Shown here: one piece after another, positions 42,050-53,979 of the stretch
Layout: each line of letters begins with the position of its first letter
How positions within the stretch are numbered: the stretch's first letter is position 1
Program-made: the position numbers and the translations under genes
From: Bradysia coprophila
Lineage: Eukaryota > Arthropoda > Insecta > Diptera > Sciaridae
DNA: 64,000 nt
NCBI RefSeq assembly: GCF_014529535.1
Contig: NC_050735.1
Location: 1,426,001 to 1,490,000, forward strand
Direction: 5' to 3'
The notes under the pieces: model-generated
What the model saw: the letters and a program-made list of their open reading frames with translations, nothing else
The model's database searches: none
What the model was told of the DNA's origin: nothing

Positions 42050-43660
42050 ATGTATAGTCCACAAAGGGGCATTCACGACTACACGACAATGAATATGTCG
42101 ATTATCGACCGTGTACCACCCGATATGGTGCACCTCATTGATCCACATTGGTGAATCTCTGATAACAACTCCTCTTCGGGAACAAAAATGTAAAAATTCC
42201 GATTTTAGGTATCAATACTCTCCACTACCCACAATTTGGAACTATGCACTGGGAACTGTAATGGTTTTCCTGGGAATCATTGCGTGGTGTGGAAACGGTG
42301 TCGTAGTGTACATATTTTCAAAGTTTAATGTAGTGCTTGTGATAAACATTCGGAAACATTCTTTAACAGCTACATATTCTCTACGACAAAGTCACTGCGA
42401 ACGCCGTCCAATTTGCTCGTTTTGAACCTGGCCTTTTCGGATTTTATGATGATGGTAACGCAAAGTCCACCGATGATAATAAATTGCTTCTACGAAACGT
42501 GGATATTAGGACCGATGATGTGCGACATATACGCAATGTGTGGCTCGTTTTTCGGATGTACCTCCATTTGGACGATGTGTATGATCGCATTTGATCGGTA
42601 GCATGATTATTTTAAGCCAATGTGCCGTTTTTTGTTAACCTTTTTTGCACAACTAGGTACAACGTTATCGTCAAAGGATTGGCTGGGAAGCCAATGACTA
42701 TCCCTGGAGCAATTTTGAAGATTCTTTTCATTTATATGTTTGCTACTATTTGGACGTTGGCCCCGATTTTCGGTTGGAATAGGTATATGAAATCAAGAAA
42801 TAATCCATTTTTTGCCGTACGATGTAATTGACCTCCAAAATAAGGTATGTACCGGAAGGAAATCTATCGTCCTGTGGTACTGACTTCATGAACAAAAGTT
42901 GGACGAGTAAATCTTACATTCTGGTTTACTCATGCTTCGTATATTACATGCCACTTTTCCTCATCTGTTATTCGTATTGGTTTATTATTAGGGTAAGTAG
43001 CGAAAGGAATGTTACGAGAGTGCTATCGGACTCTTGTTGGAAACATTACATTTAACTTAAAAAGCTTCGTAGCTGCGAAATTTACTATTTAACATCCAAA
43101 ACTGAAGAAGCCCAGGTTGATCAATTAGTCAATTTTAGACAGTTGCAGCTCATGAAAAGGCCATGAGATTGCAGGCGAAGAAAATGAACGTTGCCTCACT
43201 TCGCAGTTCTGAGGATGCAAATAAGAGTGCCGAAGCGAAGCTGGCAAAAGTTGCACTTGTCACTATTTCTTTATGGTTTATGGCCTGGACACCAGTAAGA
43301 CTATTTTTTCACGTTCAGCTGCTGCTCGTCCTTATTTCGATCTATATTTGCAGTATTTGGTAATTAATTATATCGGAGTATTCGGAGGTGCCGCACTCAC
43401 TCCACTAGGTACGATATGGGGATCATTGTTTGCAAAGGCTAATGCTGTGTACAATCCGATTGTGTATGGAATCAGGTATGGCGAAAAGAAATTAAAATGC
43501 TTTCGATGAGGAAATTACCGAACATAAATTCACCAGTCACCCGAAATATCGAGCTGCACTGAAAGCGAAGTTGCCCATGTTGGTGTGTGGAGAGACTGAC
43601 AATGCTCAATCGGATACGGCATCACAGAACACTACTGCTACTGCGGATGGAAAGGCTTAA
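42050..43660 (+). CDS. rhodopsin, Rh1/long-wavelength type opsin
   Basis: Exons are 42050-42150, 42209-42307, 42370-42597, 42657-42782, 42845-42992, 43139-43294, 43354-43475 and 43537-43660: 1104 nt, 367 residues (Drosophila Rh1 has 373). It is a seven-helix visual pigment of photoreceptor membranes that couples to Gq. Visible landmarks are DPHW before helix 1, GNGVVVYIF in helix 1, [14 protein letters not shown] into helix 3, DRY (142-144) followed by [25 protein letters not shown] in loop 3, and the retinal-binding lysine K314 in [17 protein letters not shown]. The C-terminus, [11 protein letters not shown], resembles the Rh1 tail. Rh1/Rh2/Rh6-like subfamily is clear; the exact orthologue and wavelength are not. 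An AATAAA lies at 43755. Confidence 0.96.
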
Positions 43661-43754
43661 GATGTACATTGTATCGAAGACCGAAACCTGTGATTGTTCC
43701 TGCTATTCCTGATGAATCTGTTTTAGCAATAGAATTTTAGCGAAGTTTAACTTG

Positions 43755-43760
43755 AATAAA
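43755..43760 (+). terminator. polyadenylation signal of the opsin gene
   Basis: AATAAA lies 95 bp after the opsin stop codon, on the same strand. Confidence 0.65.
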
Positions 43761-44351
43761 ATGTTATTTCTAATGCAATACATGAACAGAGCGTTTCATT
43801 TTTTACTATTATTTCACATCCATCGGCTGGTGCTCTACTCACTGGGTTTTTCTGATCTAATTTATCGATTTCAGATGAAATTACTTTCAGATATAGTCAG
43901 TCACACAATGTAACGCCGGATTTAAATGAAAACATATTCGCATTACGCGAGATCTGAGAAGAGTAGAGGACAGAGTAAAGTCGTGTTGTTATCAACAAAC
44001 AATACATTCAAACGCTCCCAGTGCAATATTGAAAATCTTCAAATTACCAACTGACGATCAAACAATCGTAATGACGTAAATTAAATGTTAAACCGACGTA
44101 TGTATATCGCATACATACATTGGTTCCATTGAAGATCGTGATTGAAACGAAAATACTTTCACTGCGTGTTCACTTCCACTAACATATACCTGTTCGACAA
44201 AACAAAATTTCTTTCGTGAATTTTGTGACTGGCCGGAATAAATCCATTTCTACATTTAGTAGTCGCAAAAGTAATTTTACGTTGATCAGACGATCTTAAC
44301 TCCGTGGACCCGATAATTGTCTTCATTTATTTTCTCTTTCACAAAACTAAG
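43761..44351. other. opsin-lectin spacer
   Basis: Both flanking genes are on the plus strand. The lectin promoter should be here; I see no clear TATA box and no repeat. Confidence 0.45.
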
Positions 44352-45956
44352 ATGAATCATTATTGCAAACGGTTTAGTTCCGTCTCGATTCTTGTGGCTT
44401 TATTCGCATTTTTCGTCAATGGTACAGTGAAGAGTGAAAATGGTACAGATAGAAATTTAGATATTTGGTCCTCGTTGCTGGAACAATACACGATTGAGTG
44501 AGTAAGCTTTATATTAAGTGAAGAATTCTGACATTTCAAGCATTTCGATGAACTTTTGCTCTGTAGAGTAATGCGGGGGAGAGGAAACAGGATTCTCTTT
44601 TACTTACAAGTGTGTTTTAATGGGATTCACAAACCCGACACTGAAAACACTTTTCTTTTGGTAAATGAATTAAACCGTTCCTTCAATTAAGGGCCTCAAA
44701 AAGAGCACACGACACAAAAAGGTGGATTTGAGATAATCTCCCATACACATCAAGAAAAAAATCAAAACATATTGAGCGCACGCTTCTCCCTCCCTAACTG
44801 ACATGTTGAGAAGTCCACGAATGCATCAATTTTTGAGGGAATTCCAAAGAAACCGACTCTGACGGTGCTTCACTAAAATATCTACACAACGGATCACCAA
44901 AGCAATATATTTTAATTCCTTTCCTTATGTTCCATTCACAGACTACCACCCGAACAAACACGACAGGGTAAATACCTTCAAAAACAATTTTCACCGAATC
45001 GACGAGTATACATTACCAGACGAATTGGTGAAGCATACGAGCCGAATATTGTTCGTCCTACCATTCCATACCAAGAAATGCAACCACCACCACTCACAAG
45101 AACGCGCCCAGCGCCTCCGCCACAAATAGTGAAACGAATTGACAATAACCCGACGAAGCCAGTAGACTTTCGACCTGGTAATGGACGACTACAAGCCACC
45201 GAAATTTCCGAAACGGATTTGTATCTGCTCGGGGCTATTGAAAAACTGGTGTATCGAGTTGACTATTTGGAGAAGCGGCTGAAGAAAACGGATGAACTAG
45301 TTCTGTACTTAATGGAAAAACAACATCAATTTGAGCAAGCTTCCACAACACAGCACCAACAAAATCAAGCAGCTTCTAAACCAATTCACGGCCCGCCTGT
45401 TGTGATCAATGCGACACAGCAATTTCTAAGTGAAAAGGAATCAATATGCCATGATAGTAATTCGACTCGAATTGGCGACAACTGTTATCTTATTGTACAT
45501 ACGCCGAGTACAGACTGGCAATCGGCAAATGCTATGTGCAAATCAAAGTCTCGTGGCAGTCAACTGTTGGAATTCGATTCCTACAAAGAATACTACGATG
45601 TTGGTCTATTTTTGAAGAACAACAAAAAACACAAAAAATACAATTACTGGCTAGCCGGCCTAAATCCAGGCTTGTTGTGGATCTGGTCCAGTTCCGCGAA
45701 GCCTGTGAATTCATTTAAAAATGAATTACAAACGGAAAAATATGATGCCATCACCGTTGATAGCAAGGACACAAATATGACGGATATTCAAGGTTCCGGC
45801 CGTTGTTTAAGCTATTCGTTTAACAGCACATCAAAGACGTACATTTATTACGGTCAAAATTGTAATCTGAAAATGGGATACTTGTGCAAAGTTTTCGATC
45901 TGACTGTGGAGAATGAAATTTCTCGACTTGCTAAAAGTCTTAGTGGGAAGCTGTGA
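44352..45956 (+). CDS. secreted C-type-lectin-like protein with coiled coil
   Basis: Exons are 44352-44497 and 44942-45956: 1161 nt, 386 residues. A signal peptide covers about residues 1-24 (hydrophobic SILVALFAFFV). A basic and proline-rich region follows (PPPLTRTRPAPPPQ near 97-110), then a probable coiled coil at about 141-180 (LVYRVDYLEKRLKKTDELVL). The C-type lectin fold spans about 218-367, with cysteines in CHDSN, GDNCYL, AMCKSK, GRCLSY, GQNC and YLCKVF. The EPN/QPD and WND motifs that bind calcium and sugar are not present, so it may bind protein or lack sugar binding. Possible N-glycosylation sites include NGT, NAT, NST and NMT. The coiled coil suggests oligomers. I cannot name an orthologue. 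Confidence 0.9.
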
Positions 45957-46807
45957 TCCGGAACCGAGGACAGAAAAGACTTATTATGTATAGTATCAGT
46001 TGTATGATTTAATCTTTCAGAAATGGCTGTTATCGTCAATTGCCAGTGTTGTAACAAAGTGCCTGTTTATACTATAGTGATTGGCGATACTTTAGACAAA
46101 GGAAGTAATAGATCTAATATGGCGATACGTGTGGCGTTTGTGAAAGGTTAAAGGGAACGTGTTATTGAACGGATCCGTTGAATCTTGATTACAAGAAATA
46201 TATTTATTTGAAACAAAAGAACTCAATGTTTGAATGATTCAATAAGGTCTTTTCATGGAAAGGTGTTGAGTAGGTGGAAGCTCTTCTAACGTTGCTTCCG
46301 AATATTGTTTTTCTTTTGATAAGAAATGTACACCGGTCAGCCCACAAAATCATGTAGGATCTATTATGTATAGGTGACCATTAAGCTTACAACGATTCGT
46401 GAATAACCCCACCACTTGCCTTATTTCCGATCTGGTGAGCTGCAAAAGCTCTTCGCTAAAGGATCGCGACACATCAGGTCCCAGAGTGGTTAGTATCAAC
46501 TAAAAGTTAAGATTTCAAATCCTAATTCCTAAGCACCATCAGCCCGAATTATATATTGACTCAAGAAGTAATGTGGTGGGACAAATGATATGATTGTCCA
46601 CTAGTTGCACTAGTTGTTATCTCTACTTGATTCAATGACCTAACGCTGGATTTTGCTTAAGTCGGAGAGCCACTTAAGGCAAATCTATCAAAAATTCATT
46701 TTTTGTTTGGTTAAGATAATGAATTTTATAAATTTGAGGTCGCTTCATAAGCGAACCTCACAGAAGATAAAGATAAAGATTTTCTCGAGGGCGTAATCAC
46801 TGGTTTA
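45957..46807. other. 3' flank of the lectin gene
   Basis: It contains the lectin 3' UTR and unremarkable sequence. No gene or clear repeat is seen. Confidence 0.45.
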
Positions 46808-47013
46808 GGGGACGGTTAATCTGGCACACAGTGCAAAAACAACACACTTTACTTAAAAGACGAACTCGCACGTGATTTTTCGTTACCACAATTTTTTTAA
46901 AGGAGAAAATTAAGTTGATGACAGGGCTATAGCATTGAATTTGCGTGTGCGAGATTGTGAACAAATTATAAATGTGACATTTTTGCTTCGTGTGCCAGAT
47001 TCGATTCGACACC
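46808..47013. mobile_element. F1-related element, about 206 bp, ends uncertain
   Basis: The left end is GGGGACGGTTAATCTGGCAC; the right end is the inverse of a GGTGTCG...AATCTGGCACAC sequence. Inner inverted motifs near 46862 and 46943 carry the CTCGCAC version. No target duplication is found at these limits. A further GGTGTGAGTATTACCC at 47115-47130 may be the true right end, which would make it about 320 bp. Confidence 0.6.
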
Positions 47014-47257
47014 AATTTTTCGTAAAAGTCCATTTATTCCATTTATTACGTAGACATGAAATTAAGAACAGAATTACGTAAAATTTGTGATCCCGGAAAT
47101 ACGTAATATTTGATGGTGTGAGTATTACCCAACTAAATTAGTGGGCAAATTAGCGCAAGATATTTAAATGTGCCTACTAGAATAATCAAAATTTTCAACG
47201 ACTACATGTGTAAGTGGAAAACTCTACGTAAAATTGTACGAAACTTGTGTCGGGACC

Positions 47258-47424
47258 CACGACAGAGTAAAGTTAACCAGGCAGGAGCGCTGATTTGACT
47301 AGGGACCCGAATAATCTAGTAGCCTTATATTTTTTGCGAATAAGATTTTTCAGTGTATGTCAGTGTTCATTTGAGTTCATTTTCATACAGTGTATTAGAT
47401 TTGACGTTTCGAAAATGAACCGCT
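47258..47424 (+). mobile_element. F2 MITE, copy lacking its right end
   Basis: It starts CACGACAGAGTAAAG and follows the 37985 copy through the TGTCAGTGTTCATTTGAG block to AAAATGAACCGCT. The terminal inverted repeat on the right is missing. Confidence 0.8.
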
Positions 47425-47600
47425 AATTGTATGAAATACCAGTCTATCTATGATTAGTCTAAGATATATTCACAGAATGTGTATAAGTAACAAGATATGA
47501 ATGGGTGGTACAAACTGAACAAATAAAAGATGGATAACGTGACGGCACTGTTCAAGATGTTCAATGAATCCATGGATTCAATTCTCTACTTCTAGTTCGT

Positions 47601-47789
47601 AAGGATTATTTTTGTGAAAATGTTTCCCCATATTTTCTTGAATGTTCCCACATTTTACCGAATTTTCCTGCATATTTCCAAATTTGACAAAAAACACTTT
47701 TGGGAAAATTAGGAAAAATATGGAAAACTCTTGGAAAATGCGGGAACATTCAACAAAATATGGGAAGCACTTTCACAAAAATAATCCTT
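47601..47789. repeat. AT-rich long inverted repeat, 189 bp
   Basis: Arms of about 80 bp (from AAGGATTATTTTTGTGAAA; the inverse ends at 47789) match with scattered differences. A fragment resembling one arm (AAAATGTCTTCCCACATTT) lies near 54274. Confidence 0.7.
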
Positions 47790-47944
47790 GGTACGGACTT
47801 ATTCGATTTTCATGGCGCCTCTTATCTTTGATATATCAAACCGAACAGAATGGTGACCTCAATTCCAATGATGAACGAAATGTCGATGCGAACCAGCTCG
47901 AAATCTATAGGAGACTCCTTAAAGCAACATTCATGGAACTTTAG

Positions 47945-48818
47945 TGAACTTCAAAATCAATATCCGAGTACGATATGTAAAGAGCAACAGAAGACCTCTG
48001 CGTCGAAGACGAAATTTGTATGAGTTTTATGCGGAGTGACAGCCTTTTATACGTATTCGGATGTCTCGGCTAGTAGATGTGACGACTGAATTTATAAATT
48101 TATTGATAAAATTTTTAATAAAATTGTAATTTGTGAATTTCTTGCTTGGTTTTTTTTGTTGTTGTTTTTACAATAATCATTACACTATCGAATTATTTAC
48201 ATTTACATGAAAGAAACATAAAAATTAAACACTTCTTCTTCGAATTTAAGATTTTTCTTACTTTTTCTTTCGTTTTCTCTTCTTAAATGACTAATCTCAC
48301 TTTGTTACAGTCTGTGTTAAAAATAATCATTTTCTTATTCCAATTTTTTTTCTCTTCTCTCTCTCTCTCTTTTTCTCTTTCTCCCAATTTTTGTAGTTTT
48401 TACAATAATTTTCGTTTAATCAAAGAATAAAAAACCAGAAAAAACTTGAACAAGGCATATTACTTAGCAGTACAATGAAGGTACACATTCGATGGCTTCG
48501 AGCAAGAAAGTATATTCTTCAAACATTTTTCCACAGTGTTTTGTAGTTGTTGTAGCATTACTTTATATTTTGTGCTATGTCGCATTGAAACACGGACACA
48601 TCACTCAAATAAAAAATGAAAATTGTTTAACAAACTTTTAACTTTTACTCTCTCTGTGTATGGTTGTGAATATATATCAAAATATTAAATTTAATTTCAC
48701 TATAGTTCTTTTCGTCAAAATGTAGAAAAGAAAACCATTTTCGTTTCGTCGGAAGTATGACCCCATACAGTTACTACACGATCACATCTTGATGTATAAC
48801 AAAAAAACACTTCTTCAC
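47945..48818. other. likely pygopus 3' UTR and spacer
   Basis: It is AT-rich, with a CT-rich run at about 48351-48384. It lies downstream of the pygopus stop on the minus strand. No other gene is seen. Confidence 0.5.
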
Positions 48819-50782
48819 TTAACACTTAAACTTGACGAGTGGGATGTTCTTGGAAGACAGACACTTGTCGCAGCACCACTCGGCGAATACTTCTTTTGTG
48901 ATGAGTTGGAAAGCCACTTCCGTTAGACCAGTGCATGACCTGCAAAATTTAAATCAAGAAATAAAATTTGAATTTTTGCACCAGATTAAAGCTCGGAACG
49001 GATCAAATGTCAACCAGAACCTGACCTGAGTTCACTTGAACCTGATTTACCGTTAGTCTGAACGATAACCTAAATATCGGTGATCAGGTCAACCTGGAAT
49101 TCTGTGGTCAGGGTCTATTCAGAAAACTAACTGGTTGACGCGAAGCCTGACCTGACCTAACTATTCCGGGTTACTCTGGTTCAAGGTCTGCTCAACAGTT
49201 TTCAAGTTACTACAGGTTGACGGAAAGCTTGACCTGAATTGTTTCAGATCAACGGGTGTTGGGTTTAGGTTCAGGCGGAAAGATCTGACCTGTTGCGACT
49301 TTAAGTGATCGATGACTTTGAAAAAAGTGACGCATTTCGTTTCAGCTGTTCCACTCACATAAAGAAAACTGTCTTCAAGCCTTTAAACGGTTTTATCACT
49401 ACCACGCGCGTAATAATTGATTTAACTCATAAAAAGCGCTTTTGTTTGTATGAGTGGATCAGCTGAAACAAACGGGGTCACTTGTTTCAAAGTCGCCGAC
49501 CGTAACAGTAACAAAAACCGCAGAAAAATGGCAACCCAAAACTTTACCTGTGAAAAAAGAAATTGCATCCCGACTCGCAAAACAGTGCTTCGTCATTGTC
49601 GTTCACTTCTTTATGACACAATCCGCAAGTGTAAATAGGAGGCGCACTGGGATTCTGTGGATTGAAAATCATCGGCGTACCGGGAGGATATACTTTTCCC
49701 GCACTAATTGGCATCGGTTTCGGTCCGAACATTCCCGGCGGTCCATTCGACTGCGGCCCATTACCGGCCATTGGATTCATATGATTCGGTCCCATGTTCA
49801 TGTTCATCAGGTTCGAATTCATCGGATTGCTGTTTGTATTGCAGTTCGGTTGGATGTTACTCTGGCTCATCATGTTCGAGTGATTCATCTGGTTCATGAC
49901 ACCGCTCATATTGCTGTTTGACGTGATGGGTCCGGTATTCTGGCATAAATTACCGGATGCCATTGATATTGAATTTTGATTCGGACCGCCATGCTGCGAC
50001 ATTTGATGATTGATTGGACCGCCGTTTGCGTTTAAGTTGCCGTTTAGTCGCGATCCTTGCATATGACTCGGACTATTGCCAATAGGACTATGCATTGGTG
50101 GACCCATTTGTCCATTGTTTAAGTGTTGTGGTCCTCCCAACGGACTTCCCATTGCCGAGCCCATCGGTGATCCCATCGGCATATTCATTGGACTGCCAAT
50201 TGGTCCGCCACTGCTCATCGGACTACCCATCGGATTGTTCGGTATGTGTGAATTTTGATTGCTCATAGGTGACATACCGCCCATCGGTCCAAGTGGAGAA
50301 ATGTTCTGTCCAATATTCGGATTCATACTGCCGAGCGGACTTATTCCGCCCATATTTGAATTGGCCATGGGACTCAGACCGCCTCTGTTCATATGTGACA
50401 TCGGCCCAATCGGTCCCATATTCATATTCATTGGATGCATTGGTCTCATCGGCGGACCGTTCATGTGATTGTGCATATGGTTCATGCCATGCATAACCAT
50501 GTGATTCATTGGGTGACTCATTGATGGGGCCGATGGTGTATCATCGAACGGATTCGATGCGACGATGGTGTCGCCATAGCCACTCAGCGGAGGAGGTAGT
50601 AGGTCTAAGGGAGTGGGCGGCGGTTGTGCTGCTATTGCATTTGCGTTTGACGTTTTTCGTCTCTTTTTCGGATTACTAGGCGCTGGTGGCATATGTTGTG
50701 CTTGTTCTGATGGCGATTTGAAATCTGGTGGGCATAAGCCGGATTGTGGCATTCGATAAGCCATTCCTAAATTGTGTGCCAT
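48819..50782 (-). CDS. pygo: Pygopus, PHD-finger cofactor of Wnt/beta-catenin transcription
   Basis: The two coding exons are 50782-49548 and 48939-48819: 1356 nt, 451 residues. The N-terminal homology domain has KKRRKTSN, PPTPLDLLPPPLSGYGD and the NPF motif in VASNPFDD. A long Gly/Met/Asn/Pro-rich middle follows (about 90-370) with repeated GSPMG and MNMGP runs. The C-terminal PHD finger (about 383-451) has the cysteines and histidine in CGLCHKEVND, CESGCNFFFHRSC and EWCCDKCL. The finger is split by the intron after FFFH. In the nucleus the PHD finger binds methylated histone H3 lysine 4 and, through its rear face, Legless/BCL9, joining them to Armadillo. The intron holds an inverted-repeat element. 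Confidence 0.97.
49314..49494. mobile_element. MITE-like inverted repeat in the pygo intron
   Basis: Arms of 45-47 bp (49314-49360; 49450-49494) match inverted with several differences. Shared parts are GACTTTGAAA and GTTTCAGCTG. The adjoining 49000-49290 is rich in degenerate ACCTGACCTGA-type repeats in both orientations. Confidence 0.7.
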
Positions 50783-52307
50783 TGCTTGAGATTCAGACTG
50801 TATAAATCATGTGTGACGACACGACGACGCTTACACCAAGTACGACGAGAATTGATCCAGTTAGCCTAAAATGGAAGACAAGCCACATAAGTACCATGTT
50901 GATTATTGGTGAAACACTGAACGATCAAAAACGGGCTGTGAGAGCTGCTTTTTCAAATTTCGTTTTAACACTCGAGCTCAGACACAAATTAATATTTTTC
51001 CTATTGTAAACATGAGCAGAGGAAAGCAGTCATTGGGTGGAACATTTGAACCAAACGCAAAAATTTCGATTTGTTAAAATTGTGTTGGAGCATCTGATGC
51101 ACGAAGTTGTTGTCTATTTAGCAAATATTCCGAAATCCACAGAGTTTGGTACTGTTGTTCCCGTGCCCATGCTTTTCCTTTGCGATTGTACAATATAAAT
51201 GCAAAACAAAAACGTAAACATTCGTTCAATGAGCACAAATGCCGTGTGAAACTACGAAAAATTGGCCGTCACAGTGAATCTATAGTAAAATATTACCGAA
51301 AACATCAATTTTTCCCATGCCATAGTTACCTTTTCATAATACCATAATATTTAAATAAAATTCATAAAAATGGTTTCTTTGCGTTGCGATCCGTCCACAC
51401 TCGGGATAGATTGTAAATATTTGGAACAAATTGCGGTTAAAATTGCTGTCTTCTACTGTTTGTGGTACATAAATCCGGTTTATTTTGCATTTAAATTTGT
51501 CGTACGCCAATATTTCGTCCGTTTAATGTTGAAAGTTAGTATTTTTGTCAATTTAAAGTTGTACATAACGCCATACTTTTTCGAATTTTTTTGACATTTT
51601 ATCATTTTTCCATAGGTTCGAATTTTTTGGTATACCGTCGAACAGATTTTTTCGTTTTTGTTAGGTTGAAATTCCATATACAAACTGTGCTGTACCGGTA
51701 ATACCTTTCAGATCATTACCACAATACCACAAAATTTACCGAAATGTTTTCGAACCGATGGCGGATGGTACATTAAATTAACATCGAATATGCTGCCAGT
51801 TCTCCAAATTAATTAATCAAAATCTCATTCTTTTCGTTAAAAAAAAAAACTTTAGAACGAGTAGAACGATTCTGATGATCTGGTATTTTGACTACTTACC
51901 GAAAACCTAGTCAAATAAATCGACAAACATTTCCATAATTTTTTTTCCCTCACACTTCCCAGTAGCGAAATGTGTAGGGAGAAATGAACACACTCAAAGT
52001 TAGTGCTCTTAGAATTTCAATCTTTTCAAATTAATGAAAATTCAGTCAAATCAAAATTGTCAGCCGAAAAATTAATGAAAATAATAAAATTTAGAATGTG
52101 AGAAACGTTGCTAGAGCTTGCAATCTGTTCAAATTGTGAATTTCACTTTCAAATTTATTGGCGCGAAATAATTGTCCATCGCTTTATGATGACATTTCGT
52201 TGACTATTTGTTTTTGTTTTGTTTGTAGTTATATCGAGGTGTTGTACGTAGAACCCCTTTTCCGTTTCGTGATAACAGAAGCGAGACATTAAACCAGAAT
52301 ATAAACA
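50783..52307. other. divergent spacer between pygo and ANKRD49
   Basis: Both genes are transcribed away from this 1.5 kb stretch, so it should contain both promoters. I see no further exon. Near 52230-52300 the sequence is leader-like. Confidence 0.5.
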
Positions 52308-53078
52308 ATGGATAGTGATTCGGACAACGATTCAATCGATCAGTTAGAAGAATTTCGTAGGGCTAATGTCAAGCCTGGAATGTTCGTCAGCGGCTGGGAG
52401 GATCCGAATGACGAGATTTCTGAAGACAAAGAGCCGCACTGTGAGTATCCAATTTTGCGTGATCTCTTCATAGTCGGAATAACCGATGGAATGTATCATC
52501 CTAAACAGCCACCTTAGAGCAAAAAGTGTTATGGGCGACAAACGAAGGGAAAATTGATATTGTCCGGACAATTTTAAACACGAAACCGGATTGTGTACAA
52601 GCTAAGGACGAGGATGGATACACACCGTTGCATCGGGCTTGCTACAACAACAACATCGAACTGGCCAAATTGTTGATTCAGCATGGTGCCGATGTAAATG
52701 CCCTGACCGATTTCAAATGGACTCCACTGCATTCATCCTGCCAGTGGTCGAACAATAAATGTGTTGCCATGCTTCTGCAGTACGGTGCCGATGTGAATGC
52801 CCGAACGGATGGAGGTTGGTACATTTTAATACATTAGGAAACGGGTTTCGTTTCAATGAACAATTCGTTTAGATCAAACACCACTGCATATCGCTGCTTC
52901 TGTGTCGAATTGTCGGGAGATGGCAATGACTCTAATGCTGAATCCGAATGTTCAACCGCATCTAACGAATAATTCCAAAGAAGTGGCTGCAGATATTGCC
53001 CGGAGAACTGGTTTAACATTTCCGGTTTTCGAAATGGCTCATCCGGCGTTTGTGGACAATACGAACCGGATTGACTGA
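52308..53078 (+). CDS. ankyrin-repeat protein, ANKRD49 orthologue
   Basis: Exons are 52308-52440, 52509-52814 and 52873-53078: 645 nt, 214 residues. The N-terminus is acidic (MDSDSDNDSIDQLEEF). From LEQKVLWATNEG onward there are about four ankyrin repeats with the marks DGYTPLHRACYNNN, WTPLHSSCQWSNN and QTPLHIAAS. The order and the C-terminal DIARRTGL element follow human ANKRD49, a 239-residue nuclear protein linked to germ-cell functions. The acceptor at 52508 was chosen because the alternative site at TTAG would put a stop at the junction. The role in flies is unknown to me. Confidence 0.9.
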
Positions 53079-53400
53079 GAGTGGAATGGAATGAAAGAAT
53101 TGAGAGTTTGATGAATGTTGAAGTTGAATGAGGTGTTTGGGGACACTTCCCTTGGAGTGAGACTCCAAATTTTGTTGGAAATACAGAAATTGAACAAGAC
53201 TCCAGTCCAGTCCATTTAAAATGAAGAAACGACAGTAGAATAGAAGCAATAGAAGTAAGCTGACTGAAGGCAATGGACATTTCTCTTGGAGACACAAAGG
53301 TAAAAGAAACATAATTTACCTGTTCGACCCATCGCTACACCAAAAATTGAACGAGGATGGGAGTTTCTTTATTGAATCCATCGTTTACAACGTTAATAGT
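53079..53400. other. convergent spacer
   Basis: It lies between the stops of ANKRD49 (+) and the acetyltransferase (-). No other feature is seen. Confidence 0.5.
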
Positions 53401-53979
53401 TCACCGTAAATCGCGATATAGTTGCAGGGCATCGGTGAATCCAAGGCCTTTTAAATTGCCCGCTCTTGGTAGACGACCCACCTCAACGAATCCGTTCTCT
53501 TTGCACACTTGTACGCTGGCCGGATTCGTAACAAAAACCAGATTCGTGTACAGTGCTTCGTATCCGACAATTTTCGCATATTTAATAGCTCTCGGCACCA
53601 TCAATTTACCGAGACCATGACCCCGATACTCGGACTTGATAGCCATTCCAAAGTTAGCCAAATGGGACGACCGACCGGGAAAATTCGGTTTGATATAGAA
53701 TCCGCCGACAGTTTTGTTCGATTCTTGCAACCGGAAAACGAAACAGTTGTGCGACAGGAAATATTGCCGGAAAGTTTTTTCGTCAATTGTGTCTTGTGGG
53801 TAAGTTTGTCCTTCTTCGACGATTTCTTTGAACAACTCGAAAAGCAATGGATAGTCGATCTCCTCTCTGTACACATCGAATACGAATTTCTCGGCCGTTC
53901 TTGCACTAATTACGTTTTCCGGCAAATCGTCGAAAGTTCTTCGAATGTCTTTTGCATCGAAATTGTATGCGGTCGTCAT
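53401..53979 (-). CDS. GNAT-family N-acetyltransferase, intronless
   Basis: This is a single open frame of 192 residues from the only in-frame ATG at 53979; upstream in-frame sequence has no other Met. The acetyl-CoA loop is RGHGLG at 119-124. The fold marks are VGGFYIKPNFPGRSSH, FGMAIKSEYRGHGLGKL and NPASVQVCKENGFVEVG. The KPNFPGRSSH block and overall order recall fungal and bacterial enzymes of the Mpr1/azetidine-carboxylate acetyltransferase type more than the insect arylalkylamine N-acetyltransferases, but this is from memory. The substrate is not known. Codon use looks no different from neighbours by eye. All other complete multi-domain genes in the window have introns. Confidence 0.85.
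   Translation of the reverse strand: MTTAYNFDAKDIRRTFDDLPENVISARTAEKFVFDVYREEIDYPLLFELFKEIVEEGQTYPQDTIDEKTFRQYFLSHNCFVFRLQESNKTVGGFYIKPNFPGRSSHLANFGMAIKSEYRGHGLGKLMVPRAIKYAKIVGYEALYTNLVFVTNPASVQVCKENGFVEVGRLPRAGNLKGLGFTDALQLYRDLR

Noticed and set aside
43476-43509. Early stop of the opsin after [10 protein letters not shown]
   Set aside because: A donor at 43476 and acceptor at 43536 join GIS to HPKYRAAL, giving the normal tail.
49454-49921. Open frames on the plus strand across pygopus
   Set aside because: They are shadows of the low-complexity pygopus coding sequence on the opposite strand.
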